From: Brevundimonas halotolerans
GTDB lineage: Bacteria; Pseudomonadota; Alphaproteobacteria; Caulobacterales; Caulobacteraceae
Reading direction: 5' to 3'
Assembly: GCF_003730275.1 (NCBI RefSeq)
Contig: NZ_QTTA01000006.1
Coordinates: 1-64,000, forward strand
Length of the DNA: 64,000 nucleotides
In this document: piece after piece, positions 46,074 through 56,896 of the stretch
How positions within the stretch are numbered: the stretch's first letter is position 1
Layout of the letters: each line of letters opens with the position of its first letter
Position numbers and translations under genes: made by a program
The notes under the pieces: model-generated
The model's database searches: none
The model's input: only the letters and a program-made list of their open reading frames with translations
What the model was told of the DNA's origin: nothing

Positions 46074-46085
46074 ACACTTCACCTG

Positions 46086-46574
46086 TCAGTTTCCGCCCTT
46101 GACCCGGGTGCGGACGCGCGCCGCAACTGCGGGGCTTACGAAACTCTCGATCTTCCCGTCCAGCCGGGCGATCTCCTTGACCAGACGCGAGGCGATGGCC
46201 TGATGTCGGGGATCGGCCATCAGAAACACAGTCTCGATCTCACTGTTCAGACGCTGGTTCATGGCCGTCATCTGGAACTCGTACTCGAAGTCAGCGACCG
46301 CCCGCAAACCTCGCACAATCACGCTGGCGTTCAGCGACTCGGCGAAATGCATCAACAGCGTATCAAAAGGCTGGACGACGATGTCGGCCTTCAGACCCAT
46401 GACCTCGGTCCTGACCATCTCGACCCGTTCGGCGGTCGTAAACAGCGGCCCCTTGTCATCGTTCTGGGCGACGCCGATCACCAGACGATCGACCAGCTTC
46501 ACGGCCCGACCGATGATATCCATATGGCCATTGGTGACGGGATCGAAGGTTCCCGGATACAGCCCGATGCGCAT
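46086..46574 (-). CDS. coaD: Phosphopantetheine adenylyltransferase
   Basis: A 162-residue nucleotidyltransferase for the penultimate step of coenzyme A synthesis. The HIGH-like motif is YPGTFDPVTNGHMDII; VRGLRAVADFEYEFQMTAMN and the ISSS/T region (here HQAIASRLVKEIA) are typical. Length is standard. The minus-strand order gyrA, aminotransferase, coaD, two cyclophilins resembles the alphaproteobacterial gyrA-coaD-ppi grouping. Confidence 0.97.
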   Translation of the reverse strand: MRIGLYPGTFDPVTNGHMDIIGRAVKLVDRLVIGVAQNDDKGPLFTTAERVEMVRTEVMGLKADIVVQPFDTLLMHFAESLNASVIVRGLRAVADFEYEFQMTAMNQRLNSEIETVFLMADPRHQAIASRLVKEIARLDGKIESFVSPAVAARVRTRVKGGN

Positions 46575-46624
46575 GTGTCGGCCTCCCTCAGTCTTCCCGG
46601 CTTAGCATCGGTCGCGCCCGGCTC

Positions 46625-47428
46625 CTAGACCGGCTGGGGTTCGGCCTGCGACCATGCAGCCGTGACCATGGCGAGGCGTTCGACGCTCACCGGAAACGTA
46701 TGATCGCCGATAGCTGCGACACCGCAAGCGGGCGTGGCACTGTTCGTGATGAAGGCCCCATCAAAGCCGGACAGGTCGCCCACAGTGACCACCCGGGCTT
46801 CCTGTTTCAGGCCGATATCCGCCAAATGCGCCTTGATCAGCGCCTGGGAGACCCCCTCCAGCATCAGAGCCTCGGGCCACACCACCGTATCGCCGCTGAC
46901 AAAGCCGATGTTCCAGAGACTTCCCTCCGAAATGCGACCCCCGGCATCGACGAACAAGGCATCGTCATATCCAGCAAGACACGCCAGCCTGCGCGCCCGG
47001 ATCAATCCCATGGTCGCCACGTGCTTCAGTTCGGGCGTTTCCCGGGCATAGGTCTGCACCTGCAGCGTCAACGGCGTCTCGCCGAGGGGCGGCACCGGCG
47101 GAAAGACGCCGACCATCACGCGCGGCACGCCCCCATGGGCCGGCGACCGGGGACTTATCTCGCGCGAGAACAGGCTGACACGGACGAAGGCGTCGGGCCG
47201 GTCGCCCAACGCCTGACGAATCAGGTCGCGCACCCTGCCCTCCGGCACGGGCACGCCGAACAGTTCGGTGCCTGCATGGGTCAGGCGCGCCAGATGCCGG
47301 TCCAGCCCCCTCACAGACCCGCCCGCGACCGCAAACGAGGTGTAGGCCCCATAGTTGACCAGCGCCTGATGCGTCAGGTCTTCAACCGTCGCCGGCGCCC
47401 CATCGATCCAGAGGTCGCCAGCCGCCAA
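46625..47428 (-). CDS. Class IV (branched-chain/D-amino acid type) aminotransferase
   Basis: A 267-residue PLP enzyme of fold type IV. The PLP lysine is in PELKHVATMGLIRAR, and the conserved ISEGSLWNIGFV loop and EGVSQALI follow. The group includes D-amino acid aminotransferase, branched-chain aminotransferase and aminodeoxychorismate lyase (PabC); the short ELKHVATMG and N-terminal sequence do not decide among them. The only suitable start is a TTG at 47428, 5 bp after the gyrA stop, so it relies on coupling. Confidence 0.83.
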   Translation of the reverse strand: MAAGDLWIDGAPATVEDLTHQALVNYGAYTSFAVAGGSVRGLDRHLARLTHAGTELFGVPVPEGRVRDLIRQALGDRPDAFVRVSLFSREISPRSPAHGGVPRVMVGVFPPVPPLGETPLTLQVQTYARETPELKHVATMGLIRARRLACLAGYDDALFVDAGGRISEGSLWNIGFVSGDTVVWPEALMLEGVSQALIKAHLADIGLKQEARVVTVGDLSGFDGAFITNSATPACGVAAIGDHTFPVSVERLAMVTAAWSQAEPQPV

Positions 47429-47433
47429 GGCCG

Positions 47434-50214
47434 TCAGCCCTCGCCGGCCTCACCAACGACGACATCACCGTCCGGCGCCTCATCGTCGCCCGGCGTCTCG
47501 GCCAGCCGTTCGACGGACACCACCTTCTCGCCCTCGGCGGTGCGGAATACGGTGACGCCCTGGCTGGAGCGACCGACCACGCGGATCTGGCCGACCGGCG
47601 TGCGGATCATCTGTCCGCCCGAGGTCACCAGCAGCAGGTCGTCAGTGTCCTCGACCGGGAAGGAGGCCGCCAGACGATTGCCCGCGCGTCCGCCCAGACC
47701 ATGGGCTGTCAGCCCCTGCCCGCCCCGGCCCGTGCGCCGATACTCATAGGCCGACGAGCGCTTGCCGAAGCCGGTCTCGGTGATGGTCAGGATGAACTGT
47801 TCGGCCGCGCCCAGTTCCGCGATGCGTTCGGGCGAGATCGGGGCCTCGGCAACGGCTTCGTCGTCGGCCTCAACCGGCGTTTCATCCTCGCCCTCACCGG
47901 CGGCGCGGCGCATGGCGTTGGCGTGTTTGACATAGGCGGCGCGTTCCTCGGGCGTGGCATCCACCCGCCCCAGAACAGCCATGGAGATGACCTCGTCCGT
48001 CGGCTGCAGGCGTACACCCCGAACGCCGGTCGACTTGCGGCCCTTGAATACGCGAACGTCGTCGGCCTTGAACCGGATCGCCCGGCCCATGGCCGTGGTC
48101 AGCATGATGTCGTCATCGGCCTGGCACAGACCGACGCCGACCATGTGGTCGCCGTCCTCCAGTTCCATGGCGATCTTGCCGGCCCGGTTGACGGTGGCAA
48201 AGTCCGACAGCTTGTTCCGACGCACATCGCCCGAACGGGTGGCGAACATGATGTCGTAGTTGTCCCACTCTGACTCGTTTTCCGGCAGGGGCAGCACATT
48301 CATGATGCTGTCGCCCGGATCGATCGGCAGCAGGTTCACAAAGGCCTTGCCGCGCGACGTCGGCCCACCCAGCGGCAGACGCCAGGTCTTCAGCTTGTAG
48401 GCCTTGCCGTTCGAGGCAAAGAACAGCACCGGCGTATGGGTCGAGGCCGAGAAGACGCTGACGACGGCGTCATCATCCTTCATCGCCACACCCGAGCGGC
48501 CCTTGCCGCCGCGGTGCTGGGTCCGATAGGCGTTCAGCGCGACGCGCTTGACGTAGCCCCCATGAGTAACGGTGACGACCATGTCCTCGCGCGGGATCAG
48601 GTCCTCGTCTTCCATATCGGCGTCGCCTTCGCCGATCAGGGTGCGGCGCGGCACGGCGAACTGGTCCTTCACCGCGATCAGATCCTCGCGGATGATGGCC
48701 AGGATGTTGGCGCGGTCCGACAGGATCGTCAGGTGGCCCTGAATGGTGTCGGCAAGGCCGCGCGCCTCGCCAAAGATATCGTCGCGTCCCAGACCGGTCA
48801 GGCGCGATAGGGTCAGGGCCAGAATGGCGCGGGTCTGTTCGTCGGTCAGGCGGATCTTGTCGCCCTCGACCAGCACCGTACGCGGATCGGCGATCAGTTC
48901 GACCAGGGCCATCATGTCGCCGACCGGCCAGGATTTGGCCTGCAGGCGTTCGCGCGCCTCGGCCGGGTCGACCGACGAGCGGATGATGTGGATCACTTCG
49001 TCGATATTGGCGACGGCGACGGCCAGACCGACCAGAACATGGCCGCGGTCGCGGGCCTTGCCCAGCTCGAACTTGACCCTGCGGACGACCACTTCCTCGC
49101 GGAACTCGAGGAAGGCCTCCAGCATGCGGCGCAGGCCCATCTGCTCCGGGCGGCCCTGGTTCAGGGCCAGCATATTGACGCCGAACGAGCTTTGCAGGGC
49201 AGTGTAGCGATACAGCTGGTTCAGGATGACATCGCCGGATGCATCGCGTTTCAGCTCGATGACGATCCGCATGCCCTGACGGGCCGACTCGTCGCGAACG
49301 TCGGCAATGCCTTCCAGACGCTTTTCGCGGACCATTTCGGCGATGCGCTCGATCAGGGTCTGCTTGTTCACCTGGAACGGCAGTTCCGTGATAATGATGG
49401 CTTCGCGGTCCTTGCGGATCTCCTCGATCGTGGCCTTGCCGCGCACGATGATCGAGCCCCGGCCTTCGCGCAGGGCGTTGCGCGGCGCGGTCCGCCCCAT
49501 GATCTCACCGCCGGTCGGGAAGTCGGGGCCGGGAACGATGTCGAGCAGGGCCTCATCGCCCATGTTCGGGTCGTCCAGCAGGGCCACCGCCCCGTCCACG
49601 ATCTCACCCAGATTGTGAGGCGGGATGTTGGTCGCCATGCCGACGGCGATGCCGCCCGCGCCATTGACCAGCAGGTTCGGAATCCGCGCCGGAAGAACGA
49701 CAGGCTCGAGTTCCTTCTCGTCATAGTTCGGCTGGAAATCGACCGTGTCCTTGTCGATGTCGGTCAGCAGCGCCACGGCCGCCGGGGCCATCCGGGCCTC
49801 GGTGTAACGCATGGAGGCCGGCATATCGCCGTCGACCGAGCCGAAATTGCCCTGGCCGTCGACCAGCATCAGCCCCATCGAGAAGGGCTGGGCCATGCGC
49901 ACCAGCGCCATATAGACCGAGGCATCGCCGTGGGGGTGGAAACGACCCAGCACATCACCGACGACGCGCGCGCACTTCGAATAGGCGCGCTCGGGCGTCA
50001 TGTTCAGGTCGTGCATCGAATACAGGATGCGGCGGTGAACCGGCTTCAGACCGTCGCGCACATCGGGCAGGGCCCGGCTGACAATGACGCTCATCGCATA
50101 GTCGAGATACGAACGGCGCAGTTCGTCCTCGATCGTGATGTTGTCTATGTGGCCGCCACCCCCGCCACCGGGAATTGCGGACGGGTCAGCGTGATCGGAT
50201 GTGTCGTCGGTCAA
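47434..50214 (-). CDS. gyrA: DNA gyrase subunit A
   Basis: A 926-residue type IIA topoisomerase subunit that cuts and religates DNA during negative supercoiling. The catalytic Tyr lies in [10 protein letters not shown], and six-bladed C-terminal repeats include a GyrA-box-like [10 protein letters not shown]. An acidic insertion in the C-terminal domain ([20 protein letters not shown]) is present. In the quinolone pocket [13 protein letters not shown], the E. coli Ser83 and Asp87 positions are Ala98 and Met102, a natural low-susceptibility pattern. A poly-Gly run precedes the core. Confidence 0.98.
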   Translation of the reverse strand: MTDDTSDHADPSAIPGGGGGGHIDNITIEDELRRSYLDYAMSVIVSRALPDVRDGLKPVHRRILYSMHDLNMTPERAYSKCARVVGDVLGRFHPHGDASVYMALVRMAQPFSMGLMLVDGQGNFGSVDGDMPASMRYTEARMAPAAVALLTDIDKDTVDFQPNYDEKELEPVVLPARIPNLLVNGAGGIAVGMATNIPPHNLGEIVDGAVALLDDPNMGDEALLDIVPGPDFPTGGEIMGRTAPRNALREGRGSIIVRGKATIEEIRKDREAIIITELPFQVNKQTLIERIAEMVREKRLEGIADVRDESARQGMRIVIELKRDASGDVILNQLYRYTALQSSFGVNMLALNQGRPEQMGLRRMLEAFLEFREEVVVRRVKFELGKARDRGHVLVGLAVAVANIDEVIHIIRSSVDPAEARERLQAKSWPVGDMMALVELIADPRTVLVEGDKIRLTDEQTRAILALTLSRLTGLGRDDIFGEARGLADTIQGHLTILSDRANILAIIREDLIAVKDQFAVPRRTLIGEGDADMEDEDLIPREDMVVTVTHGGYVKRVALNAYRTQHRGGKGRSGVAMKDDDAVVSVFSASTHTPVLFFASNGKAYKLKTWRLPLGGPTSRGKAFVNLLPIDPGDSIMNVLPLPENESEWDNYDIMFATRSGDVRRNKLSDFATVNRAGKIAMELEDGDHMVGVGLCQADDDIMLTTAMGRAIRFKADDVRVFKGRKSTGVRGVRLQPTDEVISMAVLGRVDATPEERAAYVKHANAMRRAAGEGEDETPVEADDEAVAEAPISPERIAELGAAEQFILTITETGFGKRSSAYEYRRTGRGGQGLTAHGLGGRAGNRLAASFPVEDTDDLLLVTSGGQMIRTPVGQIRVVGRSSQGVTVFRTAEGEKVVSVERLAETPGDDEAPDGDVVVGEAGEG

Positions 50215-50346
50215 GGATTTTTGGCTTCATCTGGCCGGAATCAGAACAACTTCCGGGCTTGGGGATTACTAGCATCGGCATCCGGGACTGGCAAAGTTAA
50301 GCCGCCACATATCCCCGGCCCTGAAATCGCATCGAGGAGAGACACG

Positions 50347-50931
50347 ATGACCCTTCCCCGGCTTCCGCTTCTGATAGCCGCCTCTGTCGGCGCTACCGCC
50401 CTTATGTCGGGCTGTGTGGCCATGACCGAGAACCACTACGGCGCCGAGCGGCAGGCTGTCGCCCGCATCGGTGATTTCGGTGAGGCGACACTCATCAATG
50501 CTTCGGGCCAGAACATCGGACGCGCCGTCCTGACCCAGGGGCCCTCCGGCCTGCTGATCCGGGTCGAGGCCGACGGTCTGACGCCCGGCTGGCACGGCAT
50601 TCACATCCATGCGACCGGCGAATGCGAAGCGCCCTTCACGTCAGCCGGCGGGCACATCAACCATGCGGATGGCGCAAAGCCGCACGGCCTGCTGAATGCC
50701 CAGGGGCCGGACGACGGTGACCTGCCCAACATCTATGCCGATGAACAGGGCCGGGTCCGCGCGGAACTCTTCACTACTCGCGCCCGGATCGCGCCCGAGG
50801 GCCCCGGCCAGTGGCTGTGGGACGATAACGGCTCGGCCATAGTCATCCATGCCATGCCCGACGACCACAAGAGCCAGCCCATCGGTGGTGCCGGTGACCG
50901 CGTAGCCTGTGGCATCATGGCGGCGGGCTGA
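50347..50931 (+). CDS. sodC: Cu/Zn superoxide dismutase, lipoprotein
   Basis: A 194-residue exported SOD. The signal ends in LMSGC (lipobox Cys at 23). The metal site is seen in GWHGIHIHATGECEAPF and GGHINHADGAKPHG, with the later His in GSAIVIHAMPDDH and the disulphide Cys pair in GEC and RVACGIM. It removes superoxide in the periplasm. It is divergent from gyrA across 132 bp and convergent with gltB. Confidence 0.94.
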   Translation: MTLPRLPLLIAASVGATALMSGCVAMTENHYGAERQAVARIGDFGEATLINASGQNIGRAVLTQGPSGLLIRVEADGLTPGWHGIHIHATGECEAPFTSAGGHINHADGAKPHGLLNAQGPDDGDLPNIYADEQGRVRAELFTTRARIAPEGPGQWLWDDNGSAIVIHAMPDDHKSQPIGGAGDRVACGIMAAG

Positions 50932-50947
50932 CCCCGATGGAGAGGGC

Positions 50948-53900
50948 TCAGGCGCGACGCGCCTGGGCCGCCTCCTCGGCCTCGCGGGAAATGACCTGCA
51001 GGAAGGCGGCGCGCGACGCATTCCAATCCTCCAGAATCCACTGAGCCAGTGGTGAGCCGGTTTCTGCAGCATGTTCGGCGATCAGGGCCTTCAGCCGTTC
51101 CGCCGCAGCCCCGACGACCGGGCCCGCGATCACCGAGTCGGCATTCAGATTGGCCAGCGCCTGATCGCCCTCGTTCCAGACAAAGGCCTCCCCGCCCGAC
51201 ATTCCGGCCCCGAAATTCCAGCCGGTGGGGCCCAACACAACCAGCGTCCCTCCTGTCATATATTCCCCGCCGTGCGCCCCGCAGCCTTCGACGACGGCCA
51301 CGGCACCCGAGTTCCTGACGGCAAACCGTTCACCCGCCACCCCGGCGGCCAGCAGGCGTCCGGACGTCGCGCCATACAGACAGGTGTTGCCGATCAGCGC
51401 CTGCCCGGGCCGCCAGGTCACGGGACGGATGACCAGATGCGCCCCCGACAGGCCCTTGCCGACATAGTCATTGGCCTCGCCGTCCAGCTCGATCCGCAGG
51501 CCCTTCATGCCCCAGGCCGCCAGCGACTGACCGGCGGCCCCCTTCAGCTTCAGCGTCAGATGTCCGTCGGGCAGGTCCTGGCCGTGACGGCGGACGATCT
51601 CGGATGAGGTGCGCGTGCCGATCGCGCGCTGGGTATTCCGCACGGAATAGCTGAGCTGCATCTTCTCGCGCCGCTGCAGGCAGGGTTCGGCATCGATCAG
51701 GATCTGCGCATCCAGACTGTCGGGCACGGGATTGCGCGGCAACTCAGCGCCATTCCGCAGGTCTGCGTCCCCGACCCGAACCAGCAGGGGGTTGAGGTCC
51801 AGGTCGTCCAGATCGGCTCCGCCGCGCGACACCTGACGCAGCAGGTCGGTGCGCCCCACCGCATCATCCAGCCGCGCCAGCCCCAGTGACGCCAGCACCT
51901 CGCGGGTTTCCTCGGCGATGAAGGTGAACAGGTTGATCACCTTGTCGGGCGTGCCGGTGAACAGCGCACGCAGGCGTTCATCCTGCACGCAGACACCCAC
52001 GGGGCAGGTGTTGGAATGGCATTGACGCACCATCAGACAGCCGACGGCGACCAGACTGGCCGTGCCGATACCGAACTCTTCGGCGCCCAGCATAGCCGCG
52101 ATCACCACGTCCCGGCCCGTTCGGATGCCGCCATCGGTGCGCAGCCGCACCCGCCCGCGCAGACCGTTCATGCTCAGCACCTGATGGGCCTCGCTCAGCC
52201 CCATCTCCCACGGCATGCCGACCTGTTTGATCGAGCTGATCGCGGCCGCTCCCGTGCCGCCATTGTGCCCTGAAATCAGAACCGTATCGGCCTTGGCCTT
52301 GGCCACACCCGCCGCCACCGCGCCGATCCCCGACTGGGCCACCAGCTTGACCGTCGCCCGGGCGTTCGGATTGATCTGCTTCAGGTCATAGATCAGCTGG
52401 GCCAGGTCCTCGATCGAATAGATGTCGTGGTGGGGCGGCGGACTGATCAGGCCCACGCCCGGCGTCGCATGCCGCATCCGGGCGATGAACTCCGTCACCT
52501 TGAAGCCGGGCAACTGACCGCCCTCGCCGGGCTTGGCGCCCTGGGCCACCTTGATCTCGATCTCGCGGCACTGGGTCAGATATTCCGCCGTGACCCCGAA
52601 CCGGCCCGAGGCGATCTGTTTGACGGCGCTGTTCGGATTGTCGCCGTTCGGGCGGGTCTTGTAGCGCTCGGGATCCTCGCCGCCCTCGCCAGAAACCGAT
52701 CGCGCGCCGATGCGGTTCATGGCGATGTTGAGCGTCTCATGCGCCTCGGGGCTCAGCGCGCCCAGCGACATGCCCGGCGTCACGAAGCGCTTGCGGATTT
52801 CATTGACGCTCTCGACCGCCTCGAGCGGCACGGTTCCGGTTTCGCGGAAGTCCAGCAGGTCGCGCAGGGCCCCGGCCGGCTGTTCGCGCACCCGGCGGCT
52901 GTAGGCCTTGTAGCGCCCATAGTCGTTGCGCGTGGTCGCGTCCTGAAGCCGGTGGATGGCCTCCGCGTCCCAGCCGTGGCGCTCCTCGCCGGCGCGGATG
53001 CGGTGAGAGCCCCCCAGCCGCAGGGCGGGCCGGTCGCGCTCAAAACCGGCTTCCGTCAGCCGCAACGCCCGCGCCTCCAGCCCCGCCAGGCCGATGCCCG
53101 AGACCCGCGATGTCATACCCGGGAAGATGTCAGCGACCAGCGCCCGCGAAAGGCCCAGCGCCTCAAACTCAAAAGCCCCGCGATAGGCGGAGATCACCGA
53201 TATGCCCTTCTTGGCCAGGATCTTGAGCAGCCCCGCCTCGATCGCCGATTTGTAGTTCAGGCAGGCTTCACGCAGCGAACCCGGGCCATAGCGGCCCTCA
53301 TCCTGACGTTGCAGAAAGGTCTCCTGTGCCAGCCAGGCGTTGACGGCGGTCGCGCCGCACCCGACCAGCACGGCAAAGGCGTGGGCCTCCAGCGCCTCGG
53401 CGGTTCGCACGACGATCGAGACGAAGGACCGCAACCCCTCGTCCACCAGCCGCGTGTGCACAGCCGCAGTGGCCATGATCATCGGGATCAGGGGCCGGTC
53501 AGGCCCCATCGCTTCATCGGTCAGCACCAGAATGCCGGAGCCGGCCCGCACCTGCGCGACCGCCTCATCGCGCAGGCGCTCTATGCCTTGCCGCAGGGCC
53601 TCGCCCGGACGGTCGCCGCCCGCCGCCGGGTCGAAGCTGGTGTCCAGCCGGGCCACCGCCCCCTCGCCCACCACATCCAGCATCCGGTCGAACATGCCGG
53701 TGGTCAGGACCGGACTGTCCAGCACATGGACCCGCGTCTGGCCTTCCTCCTGCGCAAGGATATTGCCGAGGTTCTTGAACCGGGTCCGCAAGGACATCGC
53801 CGCGCCTTCACGCAGGGAGTCGATCGGCGGATTGGTCACCTGGGCAAAGACCTGCCGGAAATAGTGGCTGAACGGCCGATCCAGACCCGACAGCACGCGG

Positions 53901-55429
53901 GGGACGGCATCGTCCCCCATCGACCCCACGGCCTCCTTGCCGTCGGCAATCATCGGATCCAGCAAGGTCTCGACGTCCTCTTGCGTCCAGCCGACTGCGG
54001 CCTGCATGCGCACCAGCGCCGGGTTGTCCAGCCTGCGCGGCTCCGGCCCCGGCCCGACCTTCGGCTCCAGATCGACGATATTGGCCAGCCAGCGGTCATA
54101 GGGATGGCCCGCCGCCAGCTTGTCCAGAATGGCCGTCTCGTCGAACAGCCGCCCCTCGTCGAGGTCCAGCGCGATCATGCGGCCCGGCCCGATGTGAAGG
54201 TTGCGCGCGATCCGCTCCTGCGCGATGCCGGTCATGCCGACCTCGGACCCGCAGATCAGCAGCCCATCCGAGGTCTCGGTCACCCGCAGGGGCCGCAGGC
54301 CGTTGCGGTCCTTGCCCGCCACGACCCACCTGCCGTCCGTGGCGCACAGGGCGGTCGGTCCATCCCAAGGCTCCATCACCGCATTGCAATAGGCATAGAG
54401 CGCCTGATGCGCCGGACTCGAAACTCCGGGGATCGAGGCCTCGGGGATCAGCAGCGTCTTGGCCATCGGCGCCGAGCGCCCGGCCCGCACCAGCACCTCA
54501 AAGACGTTGTCGAGGGCGGCGGAGTCCGAGCCACCCTTCTGTATGACCGGCTTGACGATGTCGTCATCGGCCCCGAAGGCCGCCGCGGTCATGCGGATCT
54601 CGTGGCTGCGCATCCAGTTGGCATTGCCGCGCAGGGTGTTGATCTCGCCGTTGTGGGCCAGCATCCGGAACGGCTGGGCCAGCCGCCATTCCGGGAAGGT
54701 GTTGGTCGAATAGCGCTGATGGAACACGGCCACCGAAGCGACGACCTCGGGGTCCATCAGGTCCGGGTAGAACTCGGCCAGCGCTTGGGCCAGCATCATG
54801 CCCTTGTAGATGACGACCCGCGCCGACAGCGAGCAGACGTAGACGTCGGCGATGCCCCGCGACAGGGCCCGCGCCTCGATCCGGCGGCGCAGCAGATACA
54901 GCGCCCGCTCCAGATCCTCGCCGTCCAGCCCCTCGGGCGGGGCCAGCATGATCTGCTCGATCTCGGGCCGGGTGGCGGCGGCGCGCTCGCCCAGAATCTC
55001 GGGCCGGTGCGGTACCTGTCGCCAACCATAGAGGTAGAACCCCGCCGCCTGCACCTCGCGCTCGATGACCACGCGCGCCTGCTCCTGGGCAGCGAGGTTA
55101 TGGCGCGGCAGGAACACCATGCCGACCGCGAGGGGCCCGGGCCGGGGTTCACGCCCCTGTTCGCGAACCTGCCTCAGGAAGAACTCACGCGGCAGGCCGA
55201 TCAACAGGCCCGCGCCGTCCCCCGAGCGCCCGTCGGCGTCGACCGCTCCCCGGTGCCAGACGGCCTTCAGCGCCGCGATGGCCAGATCGACCACCTCGCG
55301 TCGCGGCTGCCCGTCGATAGCCGCGACCAGCCCCACCCCGCAGGCGTCCCGCTCGCTCTTGGGGTCATAGGCCCCGGCGTCGATCAGCGCCTGCCGGTCA
55401 TCGAGGTATTGCTGGCGATCAAAGTTCAT
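50948..55429 (-). CDS. gltB: Glutamate synthase (NADPH) large subunit
   Basis: A 1493-residue enzyme that makes two glutamates from glutamine and 2-oxoglutarate together with GltD. The start at 55429 (MNFDRQQYLDDRQALIDAGA) places the Ntn nucleophile at Cys30 (ERDACGVGLVAAIDG) after a 29-residue propeptide, as in characterised enzymes. The FMN-binding synthase domain has GGTGAAAISSIKQVGMPWE, the 3Fe-4S cluster site is CHSNTCPVGVC, and the C-terminal GXGXG beta-helix is present. It overlaps gltD by 4 nt. Confidence 0.97.
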   Translation of the reverse strand: MNFDRQQYLDDRQALIDAGAYDPKSERDACGVGLVAAIDGQPRREVVDLAIAALKAVWHRGAVDADGRSGDGAGLLIGLPREFFLRQVREQGREPRPGPLAVGMVFLPRHNLAAQEQARVVIEREVQAAGFYLYGWRQVPHRPEILGERAAATRPEIEQIMLAPPEGLDGEDLERALYLLRRRIEARALSRGIADVYVCSLSARVVIYKGMMLAQALAEFYPDLMDPEVVASVAVFHQRYSTNTFPEWRLAQPFRMLAHNGEINTLRGNANWMRSHEIRMTAAAFGADDDIVKPVIQKGGSDSAALDNVFEVLVRAGRSAPMAKTLLIPEASIPGVSSPAHQALYAYCNAVMEPWDGPTALCATDGRWVVAGKDRNGLRPLRVTETSDGLLICGSEVGMTGIAQERIARNLHIGPGRMIALDLDEGRLFDETAILDKLAAGHPYDRWLANIVDLEPKVGPGPEPRRLDNPALVRMQAAVGWTQEDVETLLDPMIADGKEAVGSMGDDAVPRVLSGLDRPFSHYFRQVFAQVTNPPIDSLREGAAMSLRTRFKNLGNILAQEEGQTRVHVLDSPVLTTGMFDRMLDVVGEGAVARLDTSFDPAAGGDRPGEALRQGIERLRDEAVAQVRAGSGILVLTDEAMGPDRPLIPMIMATAAVHTRLVDEGLRSFVSIVVRTAEALEAHAFAVLVGCGATAVNAWLAQETFLQRQDEGRYGPGSLREACLNYKSAIEAGLLKILAKKGISVISAYRGAFEFEALGLSRALVADIFPGMTSRVSGIGLAGLEARALRLTEAGFERDRPALRLGGSHRIRAGEERHGWDAEAIHRLQDATTRNDYGRYKAYSRRVREQPAGALRDLLDFRETGTVPLEAVESVNEIRKRFVTPGMSLGALSPEAHETLNIAMNRIGARSVSGEGGEDPERYKTRPNGDNPNSAVKQIASGRFGVTAEYLTQCREIEIKVAQGAKPGEGGQLPGFKVTEFIARMRHATPGVGLISPPPHHDIYSIEDLAQLIYDLKQINPNARATVKLVAQSGIGAVAAGVAKAKADTVLISGHNGGTGAAAISSIKQVGMPWEMGLSEAHQVLSMNGLRGRVRLRTDGGIRTGRDVVIAAMLGAEEFGIGTASLVAVGCLMVRQCHSNTCPVGVCVQDERLRALFTGTPDKVINLFTFIAEETREVLASLGLARLDDAVGRTDLLRQVSRGGADLDDLDLNPLLVRVGDADLRNGAELPRNPVPDSLDAQILIDAEPCLQRREKMQLSYSVRNTQRAIGTRTSSEIVRRHGQDLPDGHLTLKLKGAAGQSLAAWGMKGLRIELDGEANDYVGKGLSGAHLVIRPVTWRPGQALIGNTCLYGATSGRLLAAGVAGERFAVRNSGAVAVVEGCGAHGGEYMTGGTLVVLGPTGWNFGAGMSGGEAFVWNEGDQALANLNADSVIAGPVVGAAAERLKALIAEHAAETGSPLAQWILEDWNASRAAFLQVISREAEEAAQARRA

Positions 55430-56859
55430 GCCGCCACCTGCTGGCGAGCACCCAGCCACGCATGGATTTCTGCAGCAGCATCCTGACCCTCGCGGACGGC
55501 CCAGACGACCAGTGAAGCGCCGCGCGAAATGTCTCCAGCCACGAACACGCCCTCCAGCGTCGTGGCTCGCGTGGCGCCCGCCGACCAGACGGTGCCATCG
55601 TCCCGCACCGCCAGGTCGGGCGTCTTGAACTGGGCTTTCAGGTCTTCGGCCTCAAAGCCCAGCGCCTCGATGACCATGTCGGCGCTGCAGTCATAGGCGC
55701 TGTCAGCCATCTCACGGATCGATCGTCGACCATCAGGGCCGGGATCGGACAGGGCCGTGCGGATAGCCCGGACCGCAGTCACCCGGCCCTCGGCATCGTG
55801 CACCGCCTTGGGCGAGGCCAGCCAGTCGAACACCACGCCTTCTTCCTCGGCATTGGCGACCTCGCGGGCGCTGCCGGGCATGTTGTCGCGATCCCGACGA
55901 TAGAGGCAGGTGACCGAGGCCGCACCCTGACGCACGGCTGTGCGAACACAGTCCATGGCCGTATCTCCGCCGCCGATCACCACCACCGTCCGCCCCCGGG
56001 CATCCAGCGCCCCGGATTCGAACTCGGGCACGGCGTCGCCCAGACCCTTGCGGTTGGACGCCGTCAGATAGGCCAGCGCGGGCACCACACCATTGGTGCC
56101 ACAGCCGGGCACCGCCAGTCTGCGCGCAGCATAGACCCCGGCTGCCAGCAGTACCGCCTGATGCCGGCTTCTCAGCGCCTCGAACGATAGGTCGCGCCCG
56201 ATCTCGACGCCCAGTTCGAAGGACACTCCGGACTCGATCAGCCGATCAATGCGGCGCTGCACCACCGGCTTTTCCAGCTTGAAGCCCGGTATGCCATACA
56301 TCAGCAGCCCACCGGCCCGGTCCTGCCGCTCATAGATCGTCACCGCATAGCCGAGGCCGCGAAGCCGGTCCGCCGCCGCCAGCCCGGCCGGGCCCGATCC
56401 GACGATGCCGATGGACGCGTCGCGCTCCCGCACCGGCCGGATCGGCTCGATCCAGCCCTCCTTGAAGGCCATATCGCCCAGCCAGCGCTCGACAGAGCCG
56501 ATCGTGACCGTCTCCCAACCCGCCCGCTCCAGCGTGCAGGCGCCTTCGCACAGGCGATCCTGCGGACAGATGCGGCCACAGATTTCGGGCAGGGCACTGG
56601 TCGCTTCCGACGCGCGCCACGCCTCTTCGAGACGCCCCTCCGCCGCCAGCTTCAGCCAGTCGGGAATGGCATTCTCGAGCGGGCAGCCGCTCTGGCAGAA
56701 GGGCACGCCGCATTGGGCACAACGGCTGGACTGGGTCGCGCCATTGGACGCGGCGAAGTCGGCGTAAATCTCGTTGAAGTCGCGGACGCGGCTGTCTGCG
56801 GGCGTCTTTGGGGGCGTCCGCCGGACGATCTCGGGGAATTTTTGGTTGCGGTGCAGCAT
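55426..56859 (-). CDS. gltD: Glutamate synthase (NADPH) small subunit
   Basis: A 477-residue FAD/NADPH oxidoreductase passing electrons to GltB. N-terminal iron-sulphur ligands are C47, C50, C55 and C59 (RCAQCGVPFCQSGCP), with a second set in CGRICPQDRLCEGAC. The FAD motif is GIVGSGPAGLAAADRL and the NADPH motif VVIGGGDTAMDCVRTA. I start at 56859 (MLHRNQKFPEIVRR), which fits family length; a GTG at 56889 and the open frame to 56970 are alternatives. A strong hairpin lies at 56897-56922 in its leader. Confidence 0.95.
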   Translation of the reverse strand: MLHRNQKFPEIVRRTPPKTPADSRVRDFNEIYADFAASNGATQSSRCAQCGVPFCQSGCPLENAIPDWLKLAAEGRLEEAWRASEATSALPEICGRICPQDRLCEGACTLERAGWETVTIGSVERWLGDMAFKEGWIEPIRPVRERDASIGIVGSGPAGLAAADRLRGLGYAVTIYERQDRAGGLLMYGIPGFKLEKPVVQRRIDRLIESGVSFELGVEIGRDLSFEALRSRHQAVLLAAGVYAARRLAVPGCGTNGVVPALAYLTASNRKGLGDAVPEFESGALDARGRTVVVIGGGDTAMDCVRTAVRQGAASVTCLYRRDRDNMPGSAREVANAEEEGVVFDWLASPKAVHDAEGRVTAVRAIRTALSDPGPDGRRSIREMADSAYDCSADMVIEALGFEAEDLKAQFKTPDLAVRDDGTVWSAGATRATTLEGVFVAGDISRGASLVVWAVREGQDAAAEIHAWLGARQQVAA

Positions 56860-56896
56860 AGGCCCACCATCCTTTGTCGGGGCGCTCACGGCAAGA

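Noticed and set aside
52427..55486. 1019-codon open frame antisense to gltB
   Set aside because: Same kind of shadow. The gltB reading carries the catalytic Cys, FMN and iron-sulphur motifs, while the antisense reading has none.
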